DNA of 64,000 bases from the NCBI RefSeq assembly GCF_003253745.1, contig NZ_MZXV01000080.1, forward strand, positions 248,001-312,000. The letters run 5' to 3'. The stretch comes from Mesorhizobium kowhaii (GTDB lineage: Bacteria > Pseudomonadota > Alphaproteobacteria > Rhizobiales > Rhizobiaceae). A program made the translations under genes and the position numbers. Below the pieces are notes generated by a model. That model worked only from the letters and a program-made list of their open reading frames with translations. It did not search any database and was not told where the DNA came from. Positions 15,204 to 25,509 of the stretch are shown piece by piece (positions within the stretch are counted from its first letter, which is position 1; each line of letters opens with the position of its first letter).

Positions 15204-16196
15204 ATGAAATTCGTGACCAGCATTCTCAACCGCCGCGCCGTCATGGCGCTGGCAGCAGCGTCGATGCTCGCCGGCGTCATGCATTCGGCGCCGGTTTCGG
15301 CGGCGGACGTGACCATTCCGATCATCGTCAAGGACACCACGTCCTTCTACTGGCAGATCGTTCTGGCCGGCGCCCGCAAGGCCGGCAAGGATCTCGGCGT
15401 CAATGTGCCGGAGCTCGGCGCCCAGGCTGAAACCGACGTCAACGGTCAGGTGTCGATCCTCGAGAACGCCGTCGCCAGCAGCCCGGCGGCCATCGTGATC
15501 GCGCCCACCGAGTTCAAGGCGCTTGGCAAGCCGATCGATGAAGCCGCTGCCAAGGTCAAGGTTATCGGCATCGACTCCGGCGCCGACTCCAAGGCCTTCA
15601 CCTCGTTCCTGACCACCGACAACGTACAGGGCGGCCGTGTCGCTGCCGATGGCCTCGCAGCCGCCATCGGCGCCGCCAACGGCGGCAAGGTCGAGGGCGA
15701 CGTCGCCCTGATCACCAACGCACCTGGCGCCGGCTCGCTCGAGCAGCGCAAGCAGGGCTTCACCGAACAGCTCAAGGCAAAATATCCGGGCCTCAAGCTG
15801 GTCGCCGACAAATATGCCGACGGCCAGGCCACCACCGGCCTCAACATCGCCACCGACCTGATCACCGCCAACCCGAACCTCAAGGGCATCTTCGCCTCCA
15901 ACCTGATCATGGCGCAGGGCGTCGGTCAGGCTGTCGCCGAAAACAATCTTGGCGGCAAGCTGGCGCTAGTCGGCTTCGACAGCGACGAGAAGCTGATCAA
16001 GTTCCTCAACGACGGCGTCATTTCCGCCCTCGTCGTCCAGGATCCGTACCGGATGGGCTATGACGGCATCAAGACCGCGCTCGCCGCCTCGAAGGGCGAA
16101 AAGGTCGAGGCCAACGTCGATACCGGCGCCAACCTCGTCACCAAGGACAACATGAAAGACCCGAAGATCGACGCGCTGCTCAACCCGAAGCTCTAA
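15204..16196 (+). CDS. sugar ABC transporter substrate-binding protein (RbsB type)
   Basis: A 330-residue periplasmic protein with signal peptide (RRAVMALAAASMLAGVMHSA, cleavage near VSAAD). The mature protein starts VTIPIIVKDTTSFYWQIVLAG, the classic first strand and helix of ribose/galactose-type binding proteins. Later hallmarks are VIGIDSGAD, TDNVQGGRVAAD and KLALVGFDSDE. The ribosome binding site GGGAGGATTCCT precedes the ATG. It is followed by a perfect stem-loop and then by the ATPase gene. The ligand is a monosaccharide. The L-fucose/L-galactose type suggested by neighbours is inference. Confidence 0.94.
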   Translation: MKFVTSILNRRAVMALAAASMLAGVMHSAPVSAADVTIPIIVKDTTSFYWQIVLAGARKAGKDLGVNVPELGAQAETDVNGQVSILENAVASSPAAIVIAPTEFKALGKPIDEAAAKVKVIGIDSGADSKAFTSFLTTDNVQGGRVAADGLAAAIGAANGGKVEGDVALITNAPGAGSLEQRKQGFTEQLKAKYPGLKLVADKYADGQATTGLNIATDLITANPNLKGIFASNLIMAQGVGQAVAENNLGGKLALVGFDSDEKLIKFLNDGVISALVVQDPYRMGYDGIKTALAASKGEKVEANVDTGANLVTKDNMKDPKIDALLNPKL

Positions 16197-16213
16197 GCCG
16201 TCGTATCCAAATC

Positions 16214-16240
16214 GTTTCCGGGGCCTCGCGCCCCGGAAAC
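16214..16240 (+). other. stem-loop after the RbsB-type gene
   Basis: GTTTCCGGGGC and GCCCCGGAAAC form a perfect 11-base stem with loop CTCGC. It begins 18 bases after the binding-protein stop and precedes the ATPase gene by about 115 bases. With no strong T tract it may act as a partial terminator or an exonuclease barrier, raising binding-protein expression. Confidence 0.68.
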
Positions 16241-16354
16241 ATCCACTGCCGGCACAAACGGCTTGGCAATCCACAAGCTTAGGCTAGGCTGTTTTTCGGG
16301 GCATATCCTTGCCTCGCCGCGTGCCAATCGTGAGGCCAATCTGGGAGGATTGTC

Positions 16355-17904
<1,550 letters not shown>

Positions 17905-17908
<4 letters not shown>

Positions 17909-18870
17909 GCACCGAGGCGATTGCTGTCGAAAAACCGAAGCGCAACTATAACGTCCTGTTTGGGCTGACGCTTTTGGCGCTGCTGGTGCTGCTGTGGATT
18001 GTGCTCTCCGTGGCAACGCCAAGCTTCGCTTCGGGCAACAACCTCGCCAATCTTTTGCGCCAGGGTTCGATGATCGCCATCATGGCGGTCGGCCAGACCT
18101 TCGTCATCATCACCGGCGGCATCGATCTGTCGGTTGGCGCCGTGGTCGGCTTCGCCACAGTCGTCGTCGCCATGATGATCAATGCCGGCTTTCCCATCTG
18201 GCTCGCCATTCTGGTGACACTGCTGGTCGGTGTTGCCATCGGCATGTTTCATGGGTTCGGCATCGTCAAGATGGGCCTGCCGCCCTTCATCATCACGCTG
18301 GCGACGCTGACCTCGCTGCGCGGCATCGGCCTTTTGATGACCAACGGCAATTCCATCAATATCAACAGCGACACCTTCACGGCGTTCTCGCGCAATTCCT
18401 TTATCGGTATTCCCAACCTGTTCTGGATGGTCATCCTGGTCGGCATTCCGGCCTATATTTTCCTGCATCACAGCCGCTGGGGCCGCTACCTGTTCTCGGT
18501 CGGCTCCAACGCCGAGGCCTCGCGTCTTTCCGGCGTCAATGTCCAGCGCACCATCTACATGGCCTACACGCTGTCCGGCCTGTGCGCGGCCTTTGTCGGC
18601 GTGCTGCTTGCCGCCCGCATCGGCATCGGCAACCCGACCCAGGCCGAGGGCTGGGAGCTGCAGGCGATCGCCTCGTCGGTCATCGGCGGCACGTCGCTGT
18701 TCGGCGCCGTCGGCTCGGTGCACGGGCCGCTGCTCGGCGCCTTCATCCTGGCCACCATCAACAACGGCGCCAATCTGCTCAACGTCAACTCGTTCTGGCA
18801 GCGCATCATCACCGGCGCGCTGATTATCATCATCGTCTACTTCGACGGGCTGCGCCGCCGCGGCAAGTAA
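17905..18870 (+). CDS. sugar ABC transporter permease (RbsC type)
   Basis: A 321-residue inner-membrane permease with eight to ten hydrophobic segments, beginning YNVLFGLTLLALLVLLWIVL. Family signatures are GGIDLSVGAVVGFATV and SVGSNAEASRLSGVNVQRT, plus ASSVIGGTSLFGAVGSVHG near the C terminus. It homodimerises in the membrane and pairs with the double ATPase. It is the last transporter gene. A strong terminator follows at 18884. Confidence 0.95.
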
Positions 18871-18883
18871 GCCGACCTCAACG

Positions 18884-18917
18884 ATCGCCGGCCCGACATG
18901 ACTGACGGGCCGGCGAT
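18884..18917 (+). terminator. terminator-like hairpin after the Rbs-type operon
   Basis: ATCGCCGGCCCG and CGGGCCGGCGAT form a perfect 12-base GC-rich stem with a ten-base loop, followed by a short TTTC. It lies between the permease stop and the dehydrogenase start, only 24 bases before the latter. The dehydrogenase is therefore either read through or has its promoter within the permease gene. Confidence 0.75.
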
Positions 18918-18941
18918 TTCATGAACAGACTGGATCGAAGC

Positions 18942-19958
18942 ATGAAAGCCGTTGTCTGCCGCTCGCCCGGCGACCTTGTCCTGGAAGACCGTCTCGCGCC
19001 GGACGCGCCGCCTCCCGGCTGGGCGCTGGTGGCTGTCAGCCATGTCGGCATCTGCGGCACCGACTACCATATCTTCGAGGGCAAGCACCCGTTCCTCGCC
19101 TATCCCCGCATCATGGGCCATGAAGTGTCGGGAACGATCGTCGAGGCCGGTGATGGTGTCGATCTCGCCATTGGCGAACCGGTCATCATCAATCCCTATC
19201 TTTCCTGCGGCAAATGCATTGCCTGCCGACACGGCAAACCGAACTGCTGCGTCAGGATCGAGGTGCTCGGCGTTCATCGCGACGGCGCCATGTGCGAACG
19301 GATCCTGGTGCCGGCGCAAAATCTCTATCCGGCAAACGGCCTGTCGCTGGCGGACGCCGCCGCCATCGAGTTCCTGGCCATCGGCGCGCATGCCGTGCAG
19401 CGTGCGCAGGGGCAGCCCGGTGCCCGCACGCTGGTCATCGGCGCCGGCCCGATCGGGCTTGGCACGGCCATCTTCGCCCGCATCGCCGGGCTTGACGTGA
19501 CATTGCTCGACATGAGCAGCGAACGGCTCGACTTCGCGGCAAGCGAGCTTGGTTTTCAGACCCTCGACGGCTCGCGCGGCGCGGTGCCCGATCTGGTCAG
19601 GCAAGCAACCGCTGGTGAAGGCTTCGATGTGGTCTTCGACGCCACCGGCAACACCCAGTCGGTGCAGTCGGCCTTTGCTCATGTCGCGCATGGCGGGACA
19701 CTGGTGCTGGTCAGCGTCGTCAAGGACGACATCAGCTTTTCCGACCCGGAATTCCACAAGCGCGAGATGACATTGATCGGCAGCCGCAATGCGCTGCGCG
19801 CCGACTTCGACCATGTCGCCGCCTCGATCCGCAACGGCGCCGTGCCATTGGCAAAGCTCGTCACCCACCGCACCATGCTGGCCGATACGCCACGGGATCT
19901 CGCCCGCTGGACACACGAGAAATCCGGTCTGATCAAGGCTGTGATCGAGGTCGGATAG
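18942..19958 (+). CDS. zinc-dependent alcohol dehydrogenase family protein
   Basis: A 338-residue medium-chain dehydrogenase. The catalytic zinc site is seen in GICGTDYHIFEG and MGHEVSG. The four-cysteine structural zinc site is SCGKCIACRHGKPNC. The Rossmann fold shows VIGAGPIGLGTAIFARIAG. I chose ATG 18942 (MKAVVCRSPGD). ATG 18921 would begin three bases after the terminator stem. It resembles sugar-acid dehydrogenases such as L-galactonate 5-dehydrogenase, which would feed an UxaA-type dehydratase, but that specificity is inference from context. Confidence 0.88.
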   Translation: MKAVVCRSPGDLVLEDRLAPDAPPPGWALVAVSHVGICGTDYHIFEGKHPFLAYPRIMGHEVSGTIVEAGDGVDLAIGEPVIINPYLSCGKCIACRHGKPNCCVRIEVLGVHRDGAMCERILVPAQNLYPANGLSLADAAAIEFLAIGAHAVQRAQGQPGARTLVIGAGPIGLGTAIFARIAGLDVTLLDMSSERLDFAASELGFQTLDGSRGAVPDLVRQATAGEGFDVVFDATGNTQSVQSAFAHVAHGGTLVLVSVVKDDISFSDPEFHKREMTLIGSRNALRADFDHVAASIRNGAVPLAKLVTHRTMLADTPRDLARWTHEKSGLIKAVIEVG

Positions 19959-19960
19959 AA

Positions 19961-20028
19961 GCAATTCCGGGAAAAGTGTGAAGCGGTTTTCCCGGGAAAA
20001 CCGCGTAGCGCTTTCCCTTGGGAATTGC
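19961..20028. repeat. palindromic intergenic repeat, family A copy 4 (long variant)
   Basis: Arms GCAATTCC and GGAATTGC are 68 bases apart instead of 44-45. The interior contains AAAAGTGTGAAGCGGTTTTCCC and then an additional palindromic block (GGGAAAACCGCGTAGCGCTTTCCC). It separates the convergent dehydrogenase and phnF genes. Confidence 0.8.
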
Positions 20029-20060
20029 GTCAGACAATCCGGCCCGTCGCCAGCGTCAGC

Positions 20061-20840
20061 TCATAGCGCCGACAATTTGAGCTCGACCCGCTCGGCCGGG
20101 AAGCGCGACTCCGAAAACTGGATCGGCTGGCCGTCGGGCGTGACGTTGACTGACACCGTCACCAGCACGATGGCGCCGGGCTGCAGGTCGAGGTCGGCAA
20201 GGTCGGCCGCATCGGCATGACGCGCTGACAGCATGGTCGATTGCCTGAGATAATCGTCTATGCCGAAACGTGCCAGCGACACGGTGATCGAGCCGGTTGC
20301 CGTCATGGCGGCATCGATGCCGGCAAAGCGCCTGGCCTCGAACCAGCCGGCGGCGCGCGACACCGGGCGGCCATCGGCTTCGCCGCGCGTTTCCAGCCGT
20401 ATCACATCCGTTCCCCTGGCAAGGCCAAGCCCCTCGGCGACGCGCTGGCTGGCCGGCTCGACCGACGAGGTAAGCAGGACGGTATGCCGTTCCGACGCCT
20501 GCCCTTGCAGGCCTGCCGAAAAGCGTGTGCGCGCGCCGATCGGATAGGACAGCCGCTTGCGCGACAGCACGAAGGTGCCGCGTCCTTGTTCGGCCCGCAG
20601 CACCCCTTCCTGCACAAGGGCAGCGATGGCGCTGCGCACTGTATGGCGGTTGACGCCATATCGCTCGGCAAGTGCTACCTCCGGCGGCAGCGCTGCATTC
20701 TCGGCGAAATCGCCGATGGCGATCGCATGCAGGATCTTGTCGGCAATCTGCCGCCACAGCGAGACACCGCTGCGCCGTTCGATGCTGTCCGCTGCCAGCT
20801 GCCCGACCATGAATTGCCCCCAGCCTTCTATCCCTGTCAT
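20061..20840 (-). CDS. phnF: PhnF, GntR/HutC-family regulator of phosphonate genes
   Basis: A 259-residue repressor. The winged helix is near residues 27-90 (SLWRQIADKILHAIAIGDF, VNRHTVRSAIAALVQEGVL, GRGTFVL). A UTRA ligand domain follows (PVSRAAGWFEARRF, ending QFSESRFPAERVEL). It is divergent from phnG. The ATG at 20840 lies inside the PHO box, so an internal start at 20810 (MVGQLAADS, preceded by GGGGG) may be the real one. It probably senses a phosphonate or its breakdown product and binds the palindrome at 20887-20906. Confidence 0.9.
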   Translation of the reverse strand: MTGIEGWGQFMVGQLAADSIERRSGVSLWRQIADKILHAIAIGDFAENAALPPEVALAERYGVNRHTVRSAIAALVQEGVLRAEQGRGTFVLSRKRLSYPIGARTRFSAGLQGQASERHTVLLTSSVEPASQRVAEGLGLARGTDVIRLETRGEADGRPVSRAAGWFEARRFAGIDAAMTATGSITVSLARFGIDDYLRQSTMLSARHADAADLADLDLQPGAIVLVTVSVNVTPDGQPIQFSESRFPAERVELKLSAL

Positions 20841-20851
20841 CCACCCGTCAT
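20834..20851 (+). promoter_or_regulatory. PHO box in front of phnG
   Basis: CTGTCAT-CCAC-CCGTCAT matches the PhoB consensus of two CTGTCAT repeats spaced by four bases at 13 of 14 positions. A possible -10, GATAAT at 20864-20869, follows 12 bases later, the normal geometry for PhoB activation. A TATAAT at 20873-20878 is an alternative. It overlaps the annotated phnF start codon. Confidence 0.75.
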
Positions 20852-20886
20852 GGACTCGCGTTAGATAATAGGTATAATTTGTATAG

Positions 20887-20906
20887 TTGTCTATATCAAT
20901 AGACAA
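20887..20906. promoter_or_regulatory. probable PhnF operator
   Basis: TTGTCTA-TATCAA-TAGACAA is a perfect palindrome with seven-base arms, located between the likely promoter and the phnG start. A further TAGACAA-like half-site follows at 20910-20916. Its position suits repression of phnG and autoregulation of phnF by the adjacent GntR/HutC protein. Confidence 0.7.
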
Positions 20907-20930
20907 ATTTAGACAAAAGGAATGTTGCTC

Positions 20931-21392
20931 ATGCGAGGACAGGAAGCCCGCGACCAGGCCGAGCGCAAGGCCGCCATGGCAACACTGGCACAATCCAGCG
21001 GCGATGACATCGTCCGGCTCTGGAACGCTACCGGGCTGCCTTCGGACGCTGAGCTGCTGCGCGGTCCCGAGACCGGCCTGGTCACCGTGCGCGGCCGCAT
21101 CGGTGGTGGCGGCTCCCCCTTCAATGTTGGTGAGACGACCGTTACCCGCGCCACTGTCCGGCTGCGGTCCGGACAGGTCGGCCATTGCTATGCGCTTGGC
21201 CGCGACAAGCAGAAGGCGAGGCTGGCGGCCATCGCCGACGCGCTGTGGCAGGACCCGGCCCGTCGCGCCGAGGTCGAGACCGGGCTCATAGCGCCTCTGC
21301 GGTCGGCTCTGGCCACGGCGCATGAACGGCGCCGCGCCGAGACGGCGGCAACGAAGGTGGATTTCTTCACCATGGTTCGCGGAGAAGACTGA
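20931..21392 (+). CDS. phnG: PhnG, C-P lyase core subunit
   Basis: A 153-residue subunit of the phosphonate C-P lyase core complex (PhnGHIJ), which with PhnI helps couple ATP to methylphosphonate. Recognised by EARDQAERKAAMATLAQS, TVRGRIGGGGSPFNVGE and VTRATVRLRSGQVGH-YALGRDKQKA. AAGGA lies directly against the ATG at 20922 but nine bases before the ATG at 20931, so I chose the latter. Its stop overlaps the phnH start by one base (TGATG). Confidence 0.95.
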   Translation: MRGQEARDQAERKAAMATLAQSSGDDIVRLWNATGLPSDAELLRGPETGLVTVRGRIGGGGSPFNVGETTVTRATVRLRSGQVGHCYALGRDKQKARLAAIADALWQDPARRAEVETGLIAPLRSALATAHERRRAETAATKVDFFTMVRGED

Positions 21393-22003
21393 TGGAAATG
21401 GCAGCGCAATCGATCGAGGGCGGTTTCGCCGATCCGGTCTTCAACGCCCAGACCGTGTTCCGCGCCGTCATGGACGCGATGGCGCGGCCGGGCAGCGTGC
21501 AGCCCCTGCCGGCCTTCGCCCGCCCGCCGGTGCCGCTTTCGGCGACCGCCGGCGCCGTAGCACTCGCGCTTTGCGACAACGACACCCCGCTCTGGCTCGA
21601 CCCGGCTTTGCAAGCTTCCGCCGCGATCAGATCCTGGCTTGGTTTCCACACCGGCGCGCCTTTGGCCAACACGCCGGCCGATGCACATTTCGCTTTGATC
21701 GCCACGCCGGCCGAGATGATGGCGCTCGACGGTTTTTCGCAAGGTACCCAGGACTATCCCGACCGCTCCACCACGCTGATCCTGCTGGTGAGGGATCTCG
21801 TCTCCGGCGCCCCGCTGCTGCTCGAAGGCCCCGGCATCGAAACCAGCGCCACGATCGCGCCGGCTCAGATGCCGCGACATTTCGTCGAGCAGTGGAAGCA
21901 GAATATCAAGCGCTTTCCGCGCGGCGTCGACATCATCCTCGCCACCGCCGAAGGCGTCGCCTGCCTGCCGCGCACCACGCGCATCAAGACGATGGAGGCC
22001 TGA
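21392..22003 (+). CDS. phnH: PhnH, C-P lyase core subunit
   Basis: A 203-residue subunit of the C-P lyase core complex. Family features are GGFADPVFNAQTVFRAVMDA and MARPGSVQPL at the N terminus. LCDNDTPLWLDP and FPRGVDIILATAEGVACLPR are further into the protein. It starts one base before the phnG stop ends and is followed by phnI after one base, so it is co-translated with both. No defect seen. Confidence 0.96.
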   Translation: MEMAAQSIEGGFADPVFNAQTVFRAVMDAMARPGSVQPLPAFARPPVPLSATAGAVALALCDNDTPLWLDPALQASAAIRSWLGFHTGAPLANTPADAHFALIATPAEMMALDGFSQGTQDYPDRSTTLILLVRDLVSGAPLLLEGPGIETSATIAPAQMPRHFVEQWKQNIKRFPRGVDIILATAEGVACLPRTTRIKTMEA

Positions 22004-22004
22004 G

Positions 22005-23117
22005 ATGTATGTCGCGGTAAAAGGTGGCGAGGCGGCCATTGCCAACGCCCACAGCCTGCTGGCCGACCGCCGGCGCGGCGACCGTTCGGTGCCGGCCCTT
22101 CGCCTCGACCAGATCGTCGAGCAGCTGGCGCTCGGCGTCGACCGGGTGATGAGCGAAGGCTCGCTCTACGACCGGGAGCTGGCCGCACTCGCCATCGTCC
22201 AGGCGCGCGGTGACCTGATCGAGGCGATCTTCCTGGTGCGCGCCTATCGCACCACGTTGCCGCGCTTCGGCTATTCCAAGGCGATCGACACCGCTGCCAT
22301 GCTGGTCGAGCGGCGCGTTTCGGCGACCTACAAGGACCTGCCCGGCGGCCAGCTGCTCGGCCCGACCTTCGACTATACGCATCGGCTGCTAGACCCCGAG
22401 CTTGCCGCCGGCGGCGATGTTGCCGAGCCGCTGCAGCGCGAGACGGACGCGCAAGCCATGCCGCGCGTCTCCGCCATCCTGGCCCGCGAAGGGCTGATCG
22501 AACCGGATGGCGAGATGCCGCGGGACAATGTCCCCGGCGACATCACCCGCGAGCCGCTGGAATTCCCGATGGCGCGCGACATCCGCCTGCAGGCGCTGTC
22601 ACGCGGCGATGAAGGTTTTCTGCTGGCGCTCGGCTATTCCACCCAGCGCGGCTATGCCCGCAACCATCCCTTCGTCGGCGAGATCCGTATCGGCGAGGTC
22701 GAGCTGGAACTGGATGTGCCCGAACTCCCGTTCGCTGTCCCGCTCGGCACCGTGCGGGTCACCGAATGCCAGATGGTCAACCAGTTCAAGGGTTCGGCCA
22801 AGGCGCCGCCGCAGTTCACCCGCGGCTACGGCCTCGTCTTCGGCCAGAGCGAGCGCAAGGCGATGGCGATGGCACTCTGCGACCGGGCGCTGCGCGCCAG
22901 CGAGTTGGGCGAGGACGTTGTCGCCGCCGCCCAGGATGAGGAGTTCGTCATCTCGCATTCCGACAATGTCCAGGCGACCGGCTTCGTCGAGCACCTGAAG
23001 CTGCCGCACTATGTCGACTTCCAGGCCGAACTCGACCTCGTGCGCCGCATGCGCGCCGAATACGACGCGCGCGAAAACCCAGTGAAGGCGGAAGACAAGA
23101 GGGAGGCCGCGGAATGA
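22005..23117 (+). CDS. phnI: PhnI, C-P lyase core subunit and nucleosidase
   Basis: A 370-residue core subunit. With PhnGHL it forms ribose 1-methylphosphonate 5-triphosphate from ATP and methylphosphonate. Typical features are the start MYVAVKGGEAAIANAHSLLA and PRFGYSKAIDTAAMLVERRV. A TQRGYARNHPFVGEIRIGE segment and the C-terminal QDEEFVISHSDNVQATGFVE also fit. The stop overlaps the phnJ start by four bases. Confidence 0.97.
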   Translation: MYVAVKGGEAAIANAHSLLADRRRGDRSVPALRLDQIVEQLALGVDRVMSEGSLYDRELAALAIVQARGDLIEAIFLVRAYRTTLPRFGYSKAIDTAAMLVERRVSATYKDLPGGQLLGPTFDYTHRLLDPELAAGGDVAEPLQRETDAQAMPRVSAILAREGLIEPDGEMPRDNVPGDITREPLEFPMARDIRLQALSRGDEGFLLALGYSTQRGYARNHPFVGEIRIGEVELELDVPELPFAVPLGTVRVTECQMVNQFKGSAKAPPQFTRGYGLVFGQSERKAMAMALCDRALRASELGEDVVAAAQDEEFVISHSDNVQATGFVEHLKLPHYVDFQAELDLVRRMRAEYDARENPVKAEDKREAAE

Positions 23118-24025
23118 CCGCTCAACCGACAGACATCGCCACCTACAACTTCGCCTATCTCGACGAGCAGACCAAGCGGATGATCCGCCGCGCGATCCTC
23201 AAGGGCATCGCCATCCCCGGCTATCAGGTGCCGTTCGCTTCGCGCGAAATGCCGATGCCCTATGGCTGGGGCACCGGCGGCGTCCAGGTCACCGCCTCGA
23301 TCATCGGCCCGGACGATGTGCTGAAGGTCATCGACCAGGGCGCCGACGACACCACCAACGCGGTCTCGATCCGTGCCTTCTTCAAGAAGGTCGCCAATGT
23401 CGCCGTCACCACCGAGACAGCGAAGGCCACCATCATCCAGACCCGCCACCGCATCCCGGAATATCCGCTGACGGCGGGCCAGGTGCTGGTCTATCAGGTG
23501 CCGATTCCCGAGCCGTTGCGCTTCCTCGAGCCGCGCGAGACCGAGACGCGCAAGATGCACGCGCTGGAGGAATATGGCCTCATGCATGTCAAACTTTACG
23601 AGGACATCGCCAGGCACGGCCGCATCGCCACCACCTATGCCTATCCGGTCAAGGTCGAGGGTCGCTATGTGATGGACCCGTCGCCGACGCCGAAATTCGA
23701 CAATCCCAAGATGCACCGCTCGCCGGCCTTGCAGCTGTTCGGCGCTGGCCGCGAAAAGCGCATCTATGCGGTACCGCCATTCACCGAAGTGGTCAGCCTC
23801 GACTTCGAGGATCATCCGTTCGAGGTGCAGACCTTCGACCAGCCCTGCGCGCTGTGCGCGGCCGAGAACGTTTATCTCGACGAGGTCATCCTCGACGACC
23901 ATGGCGGCCACATGTTCGTCTGCTCCGACACCGATCACTGCGAGAAGCGGCGTGAAGAGGGTCATCGCGGCCATCTTGCCCCCGAAACCCATGTTGCCCC
24001 AGGAAACATGGAGCCGGCGCAATGA
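23114..24025 (+). CDS. phnJ: PhnJ, radical-SAM carbon-phosphorus lyase
   Basis: A 303-residue catalytic subunit that breaks the C-P bond using an iron-sulfur cluster and a thiyl radical. Four cysteines appear at about residues 245, 248, 270 and 276 (CALC...FVCSDTDHC). Their spacing of 3, 22 and 6 equals that of the E. coli enzyme (three cluster ligands plus the thiyl cysteine). Glycine-radical-type segment MPYGWGTGGVQVT and the N-terminal FAYLDEQTKRMIRRAILKG are also present. The product is a ribose 1,2-cyclic phosphate 5-phosphate plus the alkane. Overlaps phnK by four bases. Confidence 0.98.
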   Translation: MTAQPTDIATYNFAYLDEQTKRMIRRAILKGIAIPGYQVPFASREMPMPYGWGTGGVQVTASIIGPDDVLKVIDQGADDTTNAVSIRAFFKKVANVAVTTETAKATIIQTRHRIPEYPLTAGQVLVYQVPIPEPLRFLEPRETETRKMHALEEYGLMHVKLYEDIARHGRIATTYAYPVKVEGRYVMDPSPTPKFDNPKMHRSPALQLFGAGREKRIYAVPPFTEVVSLDFEDHPFEVQTFDQPCALCAAENVYLDEVILDDHGGHMFVCSDTDHCEKRREEGHRGHLAPETHVAPGNMEPAQ

Positions 24026-24798
24026 CCGACGAACCGTTGCTGCGCGTCTCGGCGCTCTCCAAATTCTACGGCCCGCGCGTCGGCTGCGACAACGTCTCCT
24101 TCGACCTGTGGCCGGGCGAAGTCCTGGCGGTGGTCGGCGAGTCCGGCTCCGGCAAGACGACGCTGCTCAACTGCCTGTCGACCCGGCTGCTGCCGAGTTC
24201 CGGCACCGCCAGCTACCGCATGCGCGACGGCCAGTTCCGTGAGCTCTACCGCATGAGCGAGGCCGAGCGCCGCTTCCTGATGCGCACCGACTGGGGTTTT
24301 GTCCACCAGAACCCGGCCGACGGCCTGCGCATGACGGTGTCGGCCGGCGCCAATGTCGGCGAGCGGCTGATGGCGGTCGGCGACCGCCACTACGGCAAGA
24401 TCCGCGCCACCGCCGTCGACTGGCTATCGCGCGTCGAGATCGACGAGGACCGCATCGACGACGAGCCGCGCGCCTTTTCCGGCGGCATGCGCCAGCGCCT
24501 GCAGATCGCCCGCAACCTCGTCACCGGGCCGCGGCTGGTGTTCATGGATGAGCCGACCGGCGGCCTCGATGTCTCGGTCCAGGCGCGCCTGCTCGACCTG
24601 CTGCGCGGCCTGGTCACAGACCTTGGTCTCGCGGCCATCGTCGTCACCCACGACCTTGCCGTCGCGCGGCTTCTGTCGCAGCGCATGATGGTGATGAAGG
24701 ACGGCCGCGTCGTCGAAAGCGGTCTCACCGACCGCGTGCTCGATGACCCGCGCGCGCCCTACACCCAGTTGCTCGTTTCTTCCATTTTGCAGGTGTAA
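24022..24798 (+). CDS. phnK: PhnK, C-P lyase-associated ATPase
   Basis: A 258-residue ABC-type ATPase that binds the C-P lyase core rather than a transporter. Motifs: Walker A GESGSGKTT, Q-loop DWGFVHQNPADGLRM, signature FSGGMRQRLQIARNL, Walker B LVFMDEP and switch VTHDLAVARLLSQ. It looks like a dipeptide-type ATPase, but the position directly after phnJ with a four-base overlap assigns it. No membrane partner is nearby. Confidence 0.96.
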   Translation: MTDEPLLRVSALSKFYGPRVGCDNVSFDLWPGEVLAVVGESGSGKTTLLNCLSTRLLPSSGTASYRMRDGQFRELYRMSEAERRFLMRTDWGFVHQNPADGLRMTVSAGANVGERLMAVGDRHYGKIRATAVDWLSRVEIDEDRIDDEPRAFSGGMRQRLQIARNLVTGPRLVFMDEPTGGLDVSVQARLLDLLRGLVTDLGLAAIVVTHDLAVARLLSQRMMVMKDGRVVESGLTDRVLDDPRAPYTQLLVSSILQV

Positions 24799-24801
24799 AT
24801 C

Positions 24802-25509
24802 ATGCCGACGCCTCTCGTTGTTTCCGACGTCGCCAAGAGCTTCACAATGCATCTGCGCGACGGCATCAAATTGCCGGTGATTGCCAGTGTCTCATTCTCG
24901 ATCAAGGCTGGCGAATGCACCGTGCTCGGCGGCCCGTCCGGTGCCGGCAAGAGCTCGATCCTGAAGATGCTCTACGGCAACTACGCCGTCGACGAGGGCC
25001 AGATCATCGTCATGCACGATGACGGGCTGATCGATCTCGCCACCGCCAGCCCGCGCACCGTGCTTGCCATACGCCGGCAAATGATCGGCTATGTCAGCCA
25101 GTTCCTGCGCACCGTGCCGCGCGTCTCGGCGCTGGATGTCGTCGCCGAACCGCTGGTCGAGCGCAGCGAGGACCGCGAGAGCGCGCGCGGCAAGGCACGC
25201 GCCTTGCTGGCGCAGCTCAACCTGCCGGAAAAGCTCTGGGCGTTGCCGCCGGCAACCTTCTCCGGCGGCGAGCAACAGCGCGTCAACATCGCGCGCGGCT
25301 TCATCACCGAGCACCCGATCCTACTGCTCGACGAGCCGACCGCATCGCTCGATGCCAGGAACCGCGACGTGGTGATCGAACTCATCGCCGCCAAGAAAGC
25401 GGCGGGCGTCGCCCTGCTCGGCATCTTCCACGACCACGACGTGCGCGAGGCGGTCGCCGACCGCATCATCGACGTCACCGCTTTCGCGCCCGGAAAAATC
25501 GCCGCATGA
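24802..25509 (+). CDS. phnL: PhnL, C-P lyase-associated ATPase
   Basis: A 235-residue ABC-type ATPase of the C-P lyase machinery, with Walker A GGPSGAGKSS. RQMIGYVSQFLRTVPRVSAL, signature FSGGEQQRVNIARGF, LLLDEPTASLDA and switch FHDHDVREAVADR follow. It starts three bases after phnK. In E. coli PhnL works with PhnGHI in loading phosphonate onto ribose. The stop overlaps the next gene by four bases. Confidence 0.96.
   Translation: MPTPLVVSDVAKSFTMHLRDGIKLPVIASVSFSIKAGECTVLGGPSGAGKSSILKMLYGNYAVDEGQIIVMHDDGLIDLATASPRTVLAIRRQMIGYVSQFLRTVPRVSALDVVAEPLVERSEDRESARGKARALLAQLNLPEKLWALPPATFSGGEQQRVNIARGFITEHPILLLDEPTASLDARNRDVVIELIAAKKAAGVALLGIFHDHDVREAVADRIIDVTAFAPGKIAA

Noticed and set aside
14956..15204. 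An 82-codon frame starting with GTG and ending at the RbsB-type start
   Set aside because: It begins inside the tiled inverted repeats and runs through the promoter-like region. No ribosome binding site or family pattern was seen.
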